Positions 35,761-49,531 of a stretch of DNA of 64,000 nt are shown piece after piece (position 1 is the first letter of the stretch; every line of letters starts with the position of its first letter). The notes beneath the pieces are model-generated. The model did no database searches and was not told the DNA's origin. It worked only from the letters and a program-made list of their open reading frames with translations. Source of the DNA: Hydractinia symbiolongicarpus. Lineage: Eukaryota; Cnidaria; Hydrozoa; Anthoathecata; Hydractiniidae. The position numbers were made by a program, and so were the translations under genes. Where the stretch lies: contig NC_079880.1 of assembly GCF_029227915.1 (NCBI RefSeq), positions 5,582,001 through 5,646,000 on the forward strand, given 5' to 3'.

Positions 35761-38700
35761 GAGTTTACTACCTGGGTACTTTCTTTGTATACTTTTGACT
35801 ATACGGGCCGAGTCCGGGATTTACGGGAAATCGCGGATTCTCGTTTGCCGGCGATTAAACTTCTTTTATTCAGCGTCCCATCAAATATGAAATAATTTTT
35901 GAAAACTTCAAGTCTCATGCGTTTAGTGGTAAAAAAATAATATAAAAAATCGTTCGGGAAATGAGTTTACTCCCTGGGTACTTTCTTTGTATACTTTTGA
36001 CTATACGGGCCAAGCCCGGGAATTACGGAAAATCGCGGGTTTTCGTTTGCCGGCGATTAAACTTCTTTTATTCAGCGTCTCATCAAAAATGAAAACATTT
36101 TTAAAAACTACAAGTCTTATGCGTTTTAGTGGTGAAAAAATAATTTAAAAAATCGTTCTGGAAATGAGTTTACTCCCTGGGTACTTTCTTTGTATACTTT
36201 TGACTATACGGGCCGAGTCCGGGATTTAGGGAAATCGCAGGTTTCGTTTCCCGGCGATTAAACTGCTTTTATTCAGCGTCTCATCAAAAATGAAAACATT
36301 TTTGAAAACTACAAGTCTCATGCGTTTTAGTGGTGAAAAAATAATTTAAAAAATCGTTCGGGAAATGAGTTTACTCTCTGGGTACTTTCTTTGTATACCT
36401 TTGCCTATACGGGCCGAGTCTGGGATTTAGGGAAATCGCAGGTTTTCGTTTGCCGGCGATTAAACTTCTTTTATTCAGCGTCTCATCAAAAATGAAAACA
36501 TTTTTAAAAACTACAAGTCTCATGCGTTTTAGTGGTGAAAAAGTAATTTAAAAAATCGTTCGGGAAATGAGTTTACTCCCTGGGTACTTTCTTTGTATAC
36601 TTTTGACTATACGGGCCAAGCCCGGGATTTACGGGAAATCGCGGGTTTTCGTTTGCCGGCGATTAAACTTCTTTTATTCAGCGTCTCATCAAAAATGAAA
36701 ACATTTTTGAAAACTACAAGTCTCATGCGTTTTAGTGGTGAAAAAATAATTTAAAAAATCGTCGGGAAATGAGTTTACTCCCTGGGTACTTTCTTTGTAT
36801 ACTTTTGACTATACGGGCCGAGTCCGGGAGTTACGGGAAATCGCGGATTTTCGTTTGCCGGCGATTAAACTTCTTTTATTCAGCGTCCCATCAAATATGA
36901 AATAATTTTTGAAAACTTCAAGTCTCATGCGTTTAGTGGTAAAAAAATAATATAAAAAATCGTTCGGGAAATGAGTTTACTCCCTGGGTACTTTCTTTGT
37001 ATACTTTTGACTATACGGGCCAAGCCCGGGATTTACGGGAAATCGCGGGTTTTCGTTTGCAGGCGATTAAACTTCTTTTATTCAGCGTCTCATCAACAAT
37101 GAAAACATTTTTGAAAACTACAAGTCTCATGCGTTTTAGTGGTGAAAAAATAATTTAAAAAATCGTCGGGAAATGAGTTTACTCCCTGGGTACTTTCTTT
37201 GTATACTTTTGACTATACGGGCCGAGTCCGGGATTTACGGGAAATCGCGGATTTTCGTTTGCCGGCGATTAAACTTCTTTTATTCAGCGTCCCATCAAAT
37301 ATGAAATAATTTTTGAAAACTTCAAGTCTCATGCGTTTAGTGGTAAAAAAATAATATAAAAAATCGTTCGGGAAATGAGTTTACTCCCTGGGTACTTTCT
37401 TTGTATACTTTTGACTATACGGGCCAAGCCCGGGATTTACGGGAAATCGCGGGTTTTCGTTTGCCGGCGATTAAACTGGTTTTATTCAGCGTCTCATCAA
37501 AAATAAAAAACATTCTTGAAAACTACAAGTCTTATGCGTTTTAGTGGTGAAAAAATAATTTAAAAAATCGTTCTGGAAATGAGTTTACTCCCTGGGTACT
37601 TTCTTTGTATACTTTTGACTATACGGGCCGAGTCCGGGATTTAGGGAAATCGCAGGTTTCGTTTCCCGGCGATTAAACTGCTTTTATTCAGCGTCTCATC
37701 AAAAATGAAAACATTTTTGAAAACTACAAGTCTCATGCGTTTTAGTGGTGAAAAAATAATTTAAAAAATCGTTCGGGAAATGAGTTTACTTCCTGGGTAC
37801 TTTCTTTGTATACCTTTGCCTATACGGGCCGAGTCTGGGATTTAGGGAAATCGCAGGTTTTCGTTTGCCGGCGATTAAACTTCTTTTATTCAGCGTCTCA
37901 TCAAAAATGAAAACATTTTTAAAAACTACAAGTCTCATGCGTTTTAGTGGTGAAAAAGTAATTTAAAAAATCGTTCGGGAAATGAGTTTACTCCCTGGGT
38001 ACTTTCTTTGTTTACTTTTGACTATACGGGCCAAGCCCGGGATTTACGGGAAATCGCGGGTTTTCGTTTGCCGGCGATTAAACTTCTTTTATTCAGCGTC
38101 TCATCAAAAATGAAAACATTTTTGAAAACTACAAGTCTCATGCGTTTTAGTGGTGAAAAAATAATTTAAAAAATCGTCGGGAAATGAGTTTACTCCCTGG
38201 GTACTTTCTTTGTATACTTTTGACTATACGGGCCAAGCCCGGGATTTACGGGAAATCGCGGGTTTTCGTTTGCAGGCGATTAAACTTCTTTTATTCAGCG
38301 TCTCATCAACAATGAAAACATTTTTGAAAACTACAAGTCTCATGCGTTTTAGTGGTGAAAAAATAATTTAAAAAATCGTCGGGAAATGAGTTGACTCCCT
38401 GGGTACTTTCTTTGTATACTTTTGACTATACGGGCCGAGTCCGGGATTTACGGGAAATCGCGGATTTTCGTTTGCCGGCGATTAAACTTCTTTTATTCAG
38501 CGTCCCATCAAATATGAAATAATTTTTGAAAACTTCAAGTCTCATGCGTTTAGTGGTAAAAAAATAATATAAAAAATCGTTCGGGAAATGAGTTTACTCC
38601 CTGGGTACTTTCTTTGTATACTTTTGACTATACGGGCCAAGCCCGGGATTTACGGGAAATCGCGGGTTTTCGTTTGCCGGCGATTAAACTTCTTTTATTC

Positions 38701-39191
38701 AGCGTCTCATCAAAAATGAAAACATTTTTAAAAACTACAAGTCTTATGCGTTTTAGTGGTGAAAAAATAATTTAAAAAATCGTTCTGGAAATGAGTTTAC
38801 TCCCTGGGTACTTTCTTTGTATACTTTTGACTATACGGGCCGAGTCCGGGATTTAGGGAAATCGCAGGTTTCGTTTCCCGGCGATTAAACTGCATTTATT
38901 CAGCGTCTCATCAAAAATGAAAACATTTTTAAAAACTACAAGTCTCATGCGTTTTAGTGGTGAAAAAGTAATTTAAAAAATCGTTCGGGAAATGAGTTTA
39001 CTCCCTGGGTACTTTCTTTGTATACTTTTGACTATACGGGCCAAGCCCGGGATTTACGGGAAATCGCGGGTTTTCGTTTGCCGGCAATTAAACTTCTTTT
39101 ATTCAGCGTCTCATCAAAAATGAAAACATTTTTAAAAACTACAAGTCTTATGCGTTTTAGTGGTGAAAAAATAATTTAAAAAATCGTTCTG

Positions 39192-40005
39192 GAAATGAGT
39201 TTACTCCCTGGGTACTTTCTTTGTATACTTTTGACTATACGGGCCGAGTCCGGGATTTAGGGAAATCGCAGGTTTCGTTTCCCGGCGATTAAACTGCTTT
39301 TATTCAGCGTCTCATCAAAAATGAAAACATTTTTAAAAACTACAAGTCTCATGGGCTTTAGTGGTGAAAAAACAATTTAAAAAATCGTTCTGGAAATGAG
39401 TTTACTCACAGGGTACTTTCTTTGTATACATTCGATTATACGTGCCAAGCCCGGGATTTACGGGAAATCGCGGGTTTTCGTTTGCCGGCGATTAAACTTC
39501 TTTTATTCAGCGTTTCATCAAAAATGAAAACATTCTTGAAAACTACAAGTCTCATGCGTTTTAGTGGTGAAAAAATAATTTAAGAAATCGTTCGGGAAAT
39601 GAGTTTATTCCCTGGGTACTTTCTTTGTATACTTTTGACTATACGGGCCGAGTTTGGGATTTACGGGAAATCGCGAGTTTTCGTTTGCCGGCGATTAAAC
39701 TTCTTTTATTCAGCGTCCCATTAAATATGAAAATATTTTTGAAAACTTCAAGTCTCATGCGTTTAGTGGTAAAAAAATAATATAAAAAATCGTTCGGGAA
39801 ATGAGTTTACTCCCTGGGTACTTTCTTTGTATACTTTTGACTATACGGGCCGAGTCCAGGATTTACGGGAAATCGCAGGTTTTCGTTTGCCGGCGATTAA
39901 ACTTCTTTTATTCAGCGTCTCATCAAAAATGAAAACATTTTTAAAAACTACAAGTCTCATGCGTTTTAGTGGTGAAAAAGTAATTTAAAAAATCGTTCGG
40001 GAAAT
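39192..40005 (+). repeat. Long-range duplicated segment, copy 2 (step 4245 bp)
   Basis: The counterpart of 34947-35760. It has private changes such as CAGCGTTTCATC and AAAAACAATTTAAA. After this segment the step grows by one monomer (the GATTCTCG landmarks are about 4448 bp apart), marking a single-monomer gain or loss. Confidence 0.7.
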
Positions 40006-41214
40006 GAGTTTACTCCCTGGGTACTTTCTTTGTATACTTTTGACTATACGGGCCAAGCCCGGGATTTACGGGAAATCGCGGGTTTTCGTTTGCCGGCGAT
40101 TAAACTTCTTTTATTCAGCATCTCATCAAAAATGAAAACATTTTTGAAAACTACAAGTCTCATGCGTTTTAGTGGTGAAAAAATAATTTAAAAAATCGTC
40201 GGGAAATGAGTTTACTCCCTGGGTACTTTCTTTGTATACTTTTGACTATACGGGCCGAGTCCGGGATTTACGGGAAATCGCAGATTCTCGTTTGCCGGCG
40301 ATTAAACTTCTTTTATTCAGCGTCCCATCAAATATGAAATAATTTTTGAAAACTTCAAGTCTCATGCGTTTAGTGGTAAAAAAATAATATAAAAAATCGT
40401 TCGGGAAATGAGTTTACTCCCTGGGTACTTTCTTTGTATACTTTTGACTATACGGGCCAAGCCCGGGATTTACGGAAAATCGCGGGTTTTCGTTTGCCGG
40501 CGATTAAACTTCTTTTATTCAGCGTCTCATCAAAAATGAAAACATTTTTAAAAACTACAAGTCTCATGCGTTTTAGTGGTGAAAAAATAATTTAAAAAAT
40601 CGTTCGGGAAATGAGTTTACTCCCTGGGTACTTTCTTTGTATACTTTTGACTATACGGGCCAAGCCGGGATTTACGGGAAATCGCGGGTTTTCGTTTGCC
40701 GGCGATTAAACTTCTTTTATTCAGCGTCTCATCAAAAATGAAAACATTTTTAAAAACTAAAAGTCTCATGGGCTTTAGTGGTGAAAAAATAATTTAAAAA
40801 ATCGTTCTGGAAATGAGTTTACTCACAAGGTACTTTCTTTGTATACATTCGACTATACGTGCCAAGCCCGGGATTTACGGGAAATCGCGGGTTTTCGTTT
40901 GCCGGCGATTAAACTTCTTTTATTCAGCGTCTCATCAAAAATGAAAACATTTTTGAAAACTACAAGTCTCATGCGTTTTAGTGGTGAAAAAATAATTTAA
41001 AAAATCGTTCGGGAAATGAGTTTACTCCCTGGGTACTTTCTTTGTATACTTTTGACTATACGGGCCAAGCCGGGATTTACGGGAAATCGCGGGTTTTCGT
41101 TTGCCGGCGATTAAACTTCTTTTATTCAGCGTCTTATTAAAAATGAAAACATTTTTAAAAACTACAAGTCTTATGCGTTTTAGTGGTGAAAAAATAATTT
41201 AAAAAATCGTTCTG

Positions 41215-41822
41215 GAAATGAGTTTACTCACAGGGTACTTTCTTTGTATACATTCGACTATACGGGCCAAGCCCGGGATTTACGGGAAATCGCGGGTTTT
41301 CGTTTTACGGCGATTAAACCTCTTTCATTAAGCGTCTCATCAAAAATGAAAACATTATTAAAAACCACAAGTCTCATGCGTTTTAATGGTGAAAAAAAAA
41401 TTTAAAAAATCGTTCGGGAAATGAGATTACTTCCTGGGTACTTTCTTTGTATACATTCGACTATACGGGCCAAGCCCCGGATTTACGGGAAAACGCGGGA
41501 TTTCGTTTGCCGGCGATTAAACCTCTTTCATTAGGCGTCTCATCAAAAATGAAAACACTTTTGAAAAGTACAAGTCTCATGCGTTTTAGTGGTGAAAAAA
41601 TAATTTAAAAAATCGTTTGGGAAATGAGTTTACTCCCTGGGTACTTTCTTTGTATACTTTTGACTATACGGGCCGAGTCCGGGATTTACGGGAATTCGCG
41701 GATTTTCGTTTGCCGGCGATTAAACTTCTTTTATTCAGCGTCCCATCAAATATGAAAATATTTTTGAAAACTACAAGTCTCATGCGTTTAGTGGTAAAAA
41801 AATAATATAAAAAATCGTTCGG
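41215..41822 (+). repeat. Composite 3-monomer module, occurrence 2
   Basis: The same order of rare variants as 55787-56394: TTTTACGGCG, then GAGATTACTTCCTGGG with AAGCCCCGG, then TCGTTTGGGAAATG with CATCAAATATGAAAATA. It is 608 bp. The private GAAAACCACAAG, TTTTAATGG and GGGAATTCGCGG changes show it is older or separately evolved. Confidence 0.8.
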
Positions 41823-42840
41823 GAAATGAGTTTACTCCCTGGGTACTTTCTTTGTATACTTTTGACTATAGGGGCCAAGCCGGGATTTACTGGAAATTGC
41901 GGGTTTTCGTTTGCCGGCAATTAAACTTCTTTTATTCAGCGTCTCATCAAAAATGAAAACATTTTTAAAAACTACAAGTCTTATGCGTTTTAGTGGTGAA
42001 AAAATAATTTAAAAAATCGTTCTGGAAATGAGTTTACTCACAGGGTACTTTCTTTGTATACTTTTGACTATACGGGCCAAGCCCGGGATTTACGGGAAAT
42101 CGCGGGTTTTCGTTTGCCGGCGATTAAACTTCTTTTATTCAGCGTCTCATCAAAAATGAAAACATTTTTAAAAACTACAAGTCTCATGCGTTTTAGTGGT
42201 GAAAAAATAATTTAAAAAATCGTTCAAGAAATGAGTTTACTCCCTGGGTACTTTCTTTGTATCCTTTTGACTATACGGGCCGAGTCCAGGATTTACGGGA
42301 AATCGCAGGTTTTCGTTTGCCGGCGATTAAACTTCTTTTATTCAGCGTCTCATCAAAAATAAAAACATTTTTAAAAACTACAAGTCTCATGCGTTTTAGT
42401 GGTGAAAAAGTAATTTAAAAAATCGTTCGGGAAATGAGTTTACTCCCTGGGTACTTTCTTTGTATACTTTTGACTATACGGGCCAAGCCCGGGATTTACG
42501 GGAAATCGCGGGTTTTCGTTTGCCGGCGATTAAACTTCTTTTATTCAGCGTCTCATCAAAAATGAAAACATTTTTGAAAACTACAAGTCTCATGCGTTTT
42601 AGTGGTGAAAAAATAATTTAAAAAATCGTCGGGAAATGAGTTTACTCCCTGGGTACTTTCTTTGTATACTTTTGACTATACGGGCCGAGTCCGAGATTTA
42701 CGGGAAATCACGGATTTTCGTTTGCCGGCGATTAAACTTCTTTTATTCAGCGTCTCATCAAAAATGAAAACATTTTTAAAAACTACAAGTCTTATGCGTT
42801 TATGTGGTGAAAAAATAATTTAAAAAATCGTTCTGGAAAT

Positions 42841-43850
42841 GAGTTTACTCCCTGGGTACTTTCTTTGTATACTTTTGACTATACGGGCCGAGTCCGGGAT
42901 TTAGGGAAATCGCAGGTTTCGTTTCCCGGCGATTAAACTGCTTTTATTCAGCGTCTCATCAAAAATGAAAACATTTTTAAAAACTACAAGTCTCATGCGT
43001 TTTAGTGGTGAAAAAATAATTTAAAAAATCGTTCGGGAAATGAGTTTACTCCCTGGGTACTTTCTTTGTACACTTTTGACTATGCGGGCCACGCCGGGAT
43101 TTACGGGAAATCGCGGGTTTTCGTTTGCCGGCGATTAAACTTCTTTTATTCAGCGTCTCATCAAAAATGAAAACATTTTTAAAAACTACAAGTCTCATGG
43201 GCTTTAGTGGTGAAAAAATAATTTAAAAAATCGTTCTGGAAATGAGTTTACTCACAAGGTACTTTCTTTGTATACATTCGACTATACGTCCCAAGCCTGG
43301 GATTTACGGGAAATCGCGGGTTTTCGTTTGCCGGCGATTAAACTTCTTTTATTCAGCGTCTCATCAAAAATGAAAACATTTTTGAAAACTACAAGTCTCA
43401 TGCGTTTTAGTGGTGAAAAAATAATTTAAAAAATCGTCGGGAAATGAGTTTACTCCCTGGGTACTTTCTTTGTATACTTTTGACTATACGGGCCGAGTCC
43501 GGGATTTACGGGAAATCGCGGATTTTCGTTTGCCGGCGATTAAACTTCTTTTATTCAGCGTCCCATCAAATATGAAATAATTTTTGAAAAGTTCAAGTCT
43601 CATGCATTTGGTGGTAAAAAAATAATATAAAAAATCGTTCGGGAAATGAGTTTACTCCCTGGGTACTTTCTTTGTATACTTTTGACTATACGGGCCAAGC
43701 CCGGGATTTACGGGAAATCGCGGGTTTTCGTTTGCCGGCGATTAAACTTCTTTTATTCAGCGTCTCATCAAAAATGAAAACATTTTTAAAAACTACAAGT
43801 CTTATGCGTTTATGTGGTGAAAAAATAATTTAAAAAATCGTTCTGGAAAT
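42841..43850 (+). repeat. Higher-order repeat, 5 monomers, copy 1 (GCCACGCCGGG group)
   Basis: A 1010-bp unit with the rare GCCACGCCGGG variant (43091), CACAAGGTAC and GAAAAGTTCAAGTC (near 43587). All of these recur 1010 bp further on. Confidence 0.85.
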
Positions 43851-44860
43851 GAGTTTAATCCCTGGGTACTTTCTTTGTATACTTTTGACTATACGGGCCG
43901 AGTCCGGGATTTAGGGAAATCGCAGGTTTCGTTTCCCGGCGATTAAACTGCTTTTATTCAGCGTCTCATCAAAAATGAAAACATTTTTAAAAACTACAAG
44001 TCTCATGCGTTTTAGTGGTGAAAAAATAATTTAAAAAATCGTTCGGGAAATGAGTTTACTCCCTGGGTACTTTCTTTGTATACTTTTGACTATACGGGCC
44101 ACGCCGGGATTTACGGGAAATCGCGGGTTTTCGTTTGCCGGCGATTAAACTTCTTTTATTCAGCGTCTCATCAAAAATGAAAACATTTTTAAAAACTACA
44201 AGTCTCATGGGCTTTAGTGGTGAAAAAATAATTTAAAAAATCGTTCTGGAAATGAGTTTACTCACAAGGTACTTTCTTTGTATACATTCGACTATACGTG
44301 CAAAGCCTGGGATTTACGGGAAATCGCGGGTTTTCGTTTGCCGGCGATTGAACTTCTTTTATTCAGCGTCTCATCAAAAATGAAAACATTTTTGAAAACT
44401 ACAAGTCTCATGCGTTTTAGTGGTGAAAAAATAATTTAAAAAATCGTCGGGAAATGAGTTTACTCCCTGGGTACTTTCTTTGTATACTTTTGACTATACG
44501 GGCCGAGTCCGGGATTTACGGGAAATCGCGGATTTTCGTTTGCCGGCGATTAAACTTCTTTTATTCAGCGTCCCATCAAATATGAAATAATTTTTGAAAA
44601 GTTCAAGTCTCATGCATTTGGTGGTAAAAAAATAATATAAAAAATCGTTCGGGAAATGAGTTTACTCCCTGGGTACTTTCTTTGTATACTTTTGACTATA
44701 CGGGCCAAGCCCGGGATTTACGGGAAATCGCGGGTTTTCGTTTGCCGGCGATTAAACTTCTTTTATTCAGCGTCTCATCAAAAATGAAAACATTTTTGAA
44801 AACTACAAGTCTCATGCGTTTATGTGGTGAAAAAATAATTTAAAAAATCGTTCTGGAAAT
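43851..44860 (+). repeat. Higher-order repeat, 5 monomers, copy 2 (GCCACGCCGGG group)
   Basis: A 1010-bp tandem copy of 42841-43850. It starts with the derived GAGTTTAATCCC, which is also at the start of the third, chimeric copy at 44861. Confidence 0.85.
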
Positions 44861-45060
44861 GAGTTTAATCCCTGGGTACTTTCTTTGTATACTTTTGACT
44901 ATACGGGCCGAGTCCGGGATTTAGGGAAATCGCAGGTTTCGTTTCCCGGCGATTAAACTGCTTTTATTCAGCGTCTCATCAAAAATGAAAACATTTTTAA
45001 AAACTACAAGTCTCATGGGCTTTAGTGGTGAAAAAATAATTTAAAAAATCGTTCTGGAAA
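44861..45060 (+). repeat. Chimeric monomer starting a third, shortened 5-mer copy
   Basis: Its left part (GAGTTTAATCCC, GGGATTTAGGG, CGTTTCCCGG) matches the first monomer of the preceding 5-mer. Its right part (CATGGGCTTTAG, TTCTGGAAATG) matches the second. One monomer's worth of sequence is missing, as expected from in-register unequal exchange between neighbours. Confidence 0.75.
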
Positions 45061-45870
45061 TGAGTTTACTCACAAGGTACTTTCTTTGTATACATTCGAC
45101 TATACGTGCCAAGCCTGGGATTTACGGGAAATCGCGGGTTTTCGTTTGCCGGCGATTAAACTTCTTTTATTCAGCGTCTCATCAAAAATGAAAACATTTT
45201 TGAAAACTACAAGTCTCATGCGTTTTAGTGGTGAAAAAATAATTTAAAAAATCGTTCGGGAAATAAGTTTACTCCCTGGGTGCTTTCTTTGTATACTTTT
45301 GACTATACGGGCCAAGCCGGGATTTACGGGAAATCGCGGGTTTTCGTTTGTCGGCCATTAAACTTCTTTTATTCAGCGTCTCATCCAAAATGAAAACATT
45401 TTTGAAAACTACAAGTCTCATGCGTTTTAGTGGTGAAAAAGTAATTTAAAAAATCGTTCGGGAAATGAGTTTACTCCCTGGGTACTTTCTTTTTATACTT
45501 TTGACTATACGGGCCAAGTCCGGGATTTACGGGAAATCGCGGATTTTCGTTTGCCGGCGATTAAACTTCTTTTATCCAGCGTCCCATCAAATATGAAAAT
45601 ATTTTTGAAAACTACAAGTCTCATGCGTTTAGTGGTAAAAAAATAATATAAAAAATCGTTCGGGAAATGAGTTTACTCCCTGGGTACTTTCTTTGTATAC
45701 TTTTGACTATACGGACCAAGCCCGGGATTTACGGGAAATCGCGGGTTTTTGTTTGCCGGCGATTAAACTTCTTTTATTCAGCGTCTCATCAAAAATGAAA
45801 ACTTTTTTAAAAACTACAAGTCTTATGCGTTTTAGTGGTGAAAAAATAATTTAAAAAATCGTTCTGGAAA
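45061..45870 (+). repeat. Higher-order repeat, 4 monomers, copy 1 (apparently identical pair)
   Basis: An 810-bp unit carrying many private changes: GAAATAAGTTTAC, GGGTGCTTTC, TTTGTCGGCCATT, CATCCAAAATG, CTTTTTATAC, TTATCCAGCGTCCC, ACGGACCAAG and AAACTTTTTTAAAA. Every one recurs at +810. Confidence 0.92.
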
Positions 45871-46680
45871 TGAGTTTACTCACAAGGTACTTTCTTTGTA
45901 TACATTCGACTATACGTGCCAAGCCTGGGATTTACGGGAAATCGCGGGTTTTCGTTTGCCGGCGATTAAACTTCTTTTATTCAGCGTCTCATCAAAAATG
46001 AAAACATTTTTGAAAACTACAAGTCTCATGCGTTTTAGTGGTGAAAAAATAATTTAAAAAATCGTTCGGGAAATAAGTTTACTCCCTGGGTGCTTTCTTT
46101 GTATACTTTTGACTATACGGGCCAAGCCGGGATTTACGGGAAATCGCGGGTTTTCGTTTGTCGGCCATTAAACTTCTTTTATTCAGCGTCTCATCCAAAA
46201 TGAAAACATTTTTGAAAACTACAAGTCTCATGCGTTTTAGTGGTGAAAAAGTAATTTAAAAAATCGTTCGGGAAATGAGTTTACTCCCTGGGTACTTTCT
46301 TTTTATACTTTTGACTATACGGGCCAAGTCCGGGATTTACGGGAAATCGCGGATTTTCGTTTGCCGGCGATTAAACTTCTTTTATCCAGCGTCCCATCAA
46401 ATATGAAAATATTTTTGAAAACTACAAGTCTCATGCGTTTAGTGGTAAAAAAATAATATAAAAAATCGTTCGGGAAATGAGTTTACTCCCTGGGTACTTT
46501 CTTTGTATACTTTTGACTATACGGACCAAGCCCGGGATTTACGGGAAATCGCGGGTTTTTGTTTGCCGGCGATTAAACTTCTTTTATTCAGCGTCTCATC
46601 AAAAATGAAAACTTTTTTAAAAACTACAAGTCTTATGCGTTTTAGTGGTGAAAAAATAATTTAAAAAATCGTTCTGGAAA
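45871..46680 (+). repeat. Higher-order repeat, 4 monomers, copy 2 (apparently identical pair)
   Basis: An exact-length tandem copy of 45061-45870. Comparing line by line I saw no difference. Either this is a very recent duplication or an assembly artefact. Confidence 0.92.
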
Positions 46681-48720
46681 TGAGTTTACTCCCTGGGAAC
46701 TTTCTTTGTATACTTTTGACTATACGGGCCGAGTCCAGGATTTACGGGAAATCGCAGGTTTTCGTTTGCCGGCGATTAAACTTCATTTATTCAGCGTCTC
46801 ATCAAAAATGAAAACATTTTTGAAAACTACAAGTCTCATGCGTTTTAGTGGTGAAAAAATAATTTAAAAAATCGTTCGGGAAATGAGTTTACTCCCTGGG
46901 TAGTTTCTTTGTATACTTTTGACTATAAGGGCCAAGCCGGGATTTACGGGAAATCGCGGGTTTTCGTTTGCCGGCGATTAAACTTCTTTTATTCAGCGTC
47001 TCATCAAAAATGAAAACATTTTTAAAAACTACAAGTCTTATGCGTTTTAGTGGTGAAAAAATAATTTAAAAAATCGTTCTGGAAATGAGTTTACTCACAA
47101 GGTACTTTCTTTGTATACATTCGACTATACGTGCCAAGCCCGGGATTTACGGGAAATCGCGGGTTTTCGTTTGCCGGCGATTAAACTTCTTTTATTCAGC
47201 GTCTCATCAAAAATGAAAACATTTTTGAAAACTACAAGTCTCATGCGTTTTAGTGGTGAAAAAATAATTTAAAAAATCGATCGGGAAATGAGTTTACTCC
47301 CTGGGTAGTTTCTTTGTATACTTTTGACTATACGGGCCAAGCCGGGATTTACGGGAAATCGCGGGTTTTCGTTTGCCGGCGATTAAACTTCTTTTATTCA
47401 GCGTCTCATCAAAAATGAAAACATTTTTAAAAACTACAAGTCTTATGCGTTTTAGTGGTGAAAAAATAATTTAAAAAATCGTTCTGGAAATGAGTTTACT
47501 CACAGGGTACTTTCTTTGTATACATTCGACTATACGTGCCAAGCCCGGGATTTACGGGAAATCGCGGGTTTTCGTTTGCCGGCGATTAAACATCTTTTAT
47601 TCAGCGTCTCATCAAAAATGAAAACATTCTTGAAAACTACAAGTCTCATGCGTTTTAGTGGTGAAATAATAATTTAAAAAATCGTTTGGGAAATGAGTTT
47701 ACTCCCTGGGTACTTTCTTTGCATACTTTTGACTATACGGGCCGAGTCCAGGATTTACGGGAAATCGCAGGTTTTCGTTTGCCGGCGATTAAACTTCATT
47801 TATTCAGCGACTCATCAAAAATGAAAACATTTTTAAAAACTACAAGTCTCATGCGTTTTAGTGGTGACAAAGTAATTTAAATAATCGTTCGGGAAATGAG
47901 TTTACTCCCTGGGTACTTTCTTTGTATACTTTTGACTATACGGGCCGAGTCCGGGATTTACGGGAAATCGGGGATTTTCGTTTGCCGGCGATTAAACTTC
48001 TTTTATTCAGCGTCCCATCAAAAATGAAAATATTTTTGAAAACTACAAGTCTCATGCGTTTAGTGGTAAAAAAATAATATAAAAAATCGTTCGGAAAATG
48101 AGTTTAGTCCCTGGGTACTTTCTTTGTATACTTTTGACTATACGGGCCGAGTCCGGGATTTACGGGAAATCGCGGGTTTTCGTTTGCCGGTGATTAAAAA
48201 TCTTTTATTCAGCGTCTCATCAAAAATGAAAACATTTTTAAAAACTACAATTCTTATGCGTTTTAGTGGTGAAAAAATAATTTAAAAAATCGTTCTGGAA
48301 ATGAGTTTACTTACAGGGTACTTTCTTTGTATACTTTTGACTATACGGGGCGAGTCCGGGGTTTACGGGAAATCGCGGGTTTTCGTTTGCCGGTGATTAA
48401 ACTTCTTTTATTCAGCGTCTCATCAAAAATGAAAACATTTTTGAAAACTACAAGTCTCATGCGTTTTAGTGGTGAAAAAATAATTTAAAAAATCGTTCGG
48501 GAAATGAGTTTACTCCCTGGGTACTTTCTTTGTATACTTTTGACTATACGGGCCAAGCCGGGATTTACGGGAAATCGCGGGTTTTCGTTTGCCGGCGATT
48601 AAACTTCTTTTATTCAGCGTCTCATCAAAAATGAAAACATTTTTAAAAACTACAAGTCTTATGCGTTTTAGTGGTGAAAAAATAATTTAAAAAATCGTTC
48701 TGGAAATGAGTTTACTCACA

Positions 48721-49531
48721 GGGTACTATTTTTGTATACTTTTGACTATACGGGCCAAGCCCGGGATTTACGGGAAATCGCGGGTTTTCGTTTGCCGGCG
48801 ATTAAACTTCTTTTATTCAGCGTCTCATCAAAAATGAAAACATTTTTGAAAACTACAAGTCTCATGCGTTTTAGTGGTGAAAAAATAATTTAAAAAATCG
48901 TTCAAGAAATGAGTTTACTCCCTGGGTACTTTCTTTGTTTACTTTTGACTATACGGGCCGAGTCCAGGATTTACGGGAAATCGCAGGTTTTCGTTTGCCG
49001 GCGATTAAACTTCTTTTATTCAGCGTCTCATCAAAAATAAAAACATTTTTAAAAACTACAAGTCTCATGCGTTTTAGTGGTGAAAAAGTAATTTAAAAAA
49101 TCGTTCGGGAAATGAGTTTACTCCCTGGGTACTTTCCTTGTATACTTTTGACTATACGGGCCAAGCCCGGGATTTACGGGAAATCGCGGGTTTTCGTTTG
49201 CCGGCGATTAAACTTCTTTTATTCAGCGTCTCATCAAAAGTGAAAACATTTTTGAAAACTACAAGTCTCATGCGTTTTAGTGGTGAAAAAATAATTTAAA
49301 AAATCGTTCGGGAAATGAGTTTACTCCCTGGGTACTTTCTTTGTATACTTTTGACTATACGGGCCAAGCCGGGATTTACGGGAAATCGCGGGTTTTCGTT
49401 TGCCGGCGATTAAACTTCTTTTATTCAGCGTCTCATCAAAAATGAAAACATTTTTAAAAACTACAAGTCTTATGCGTTTTAGTGGTGAAAAAATAATTTA
49501 AAAAATCGTTCTGGAAATGAGTTTACTCACA
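48721..49531 (+). repeat. Higher-order repeat, 4 monomers, copy 1 (GGGTACTATTTTTG group)
   Basis: The unit begins with the rare GGGTACTATTTTTGTATAC and contains a monomer with TTTGTTTACTTTTG and GAGTCCAGG, and another with TTTCCTTGTATAC and CATCAAAAGTG. Its starts recur at 49532 and 50140. Confidence 0.85.
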
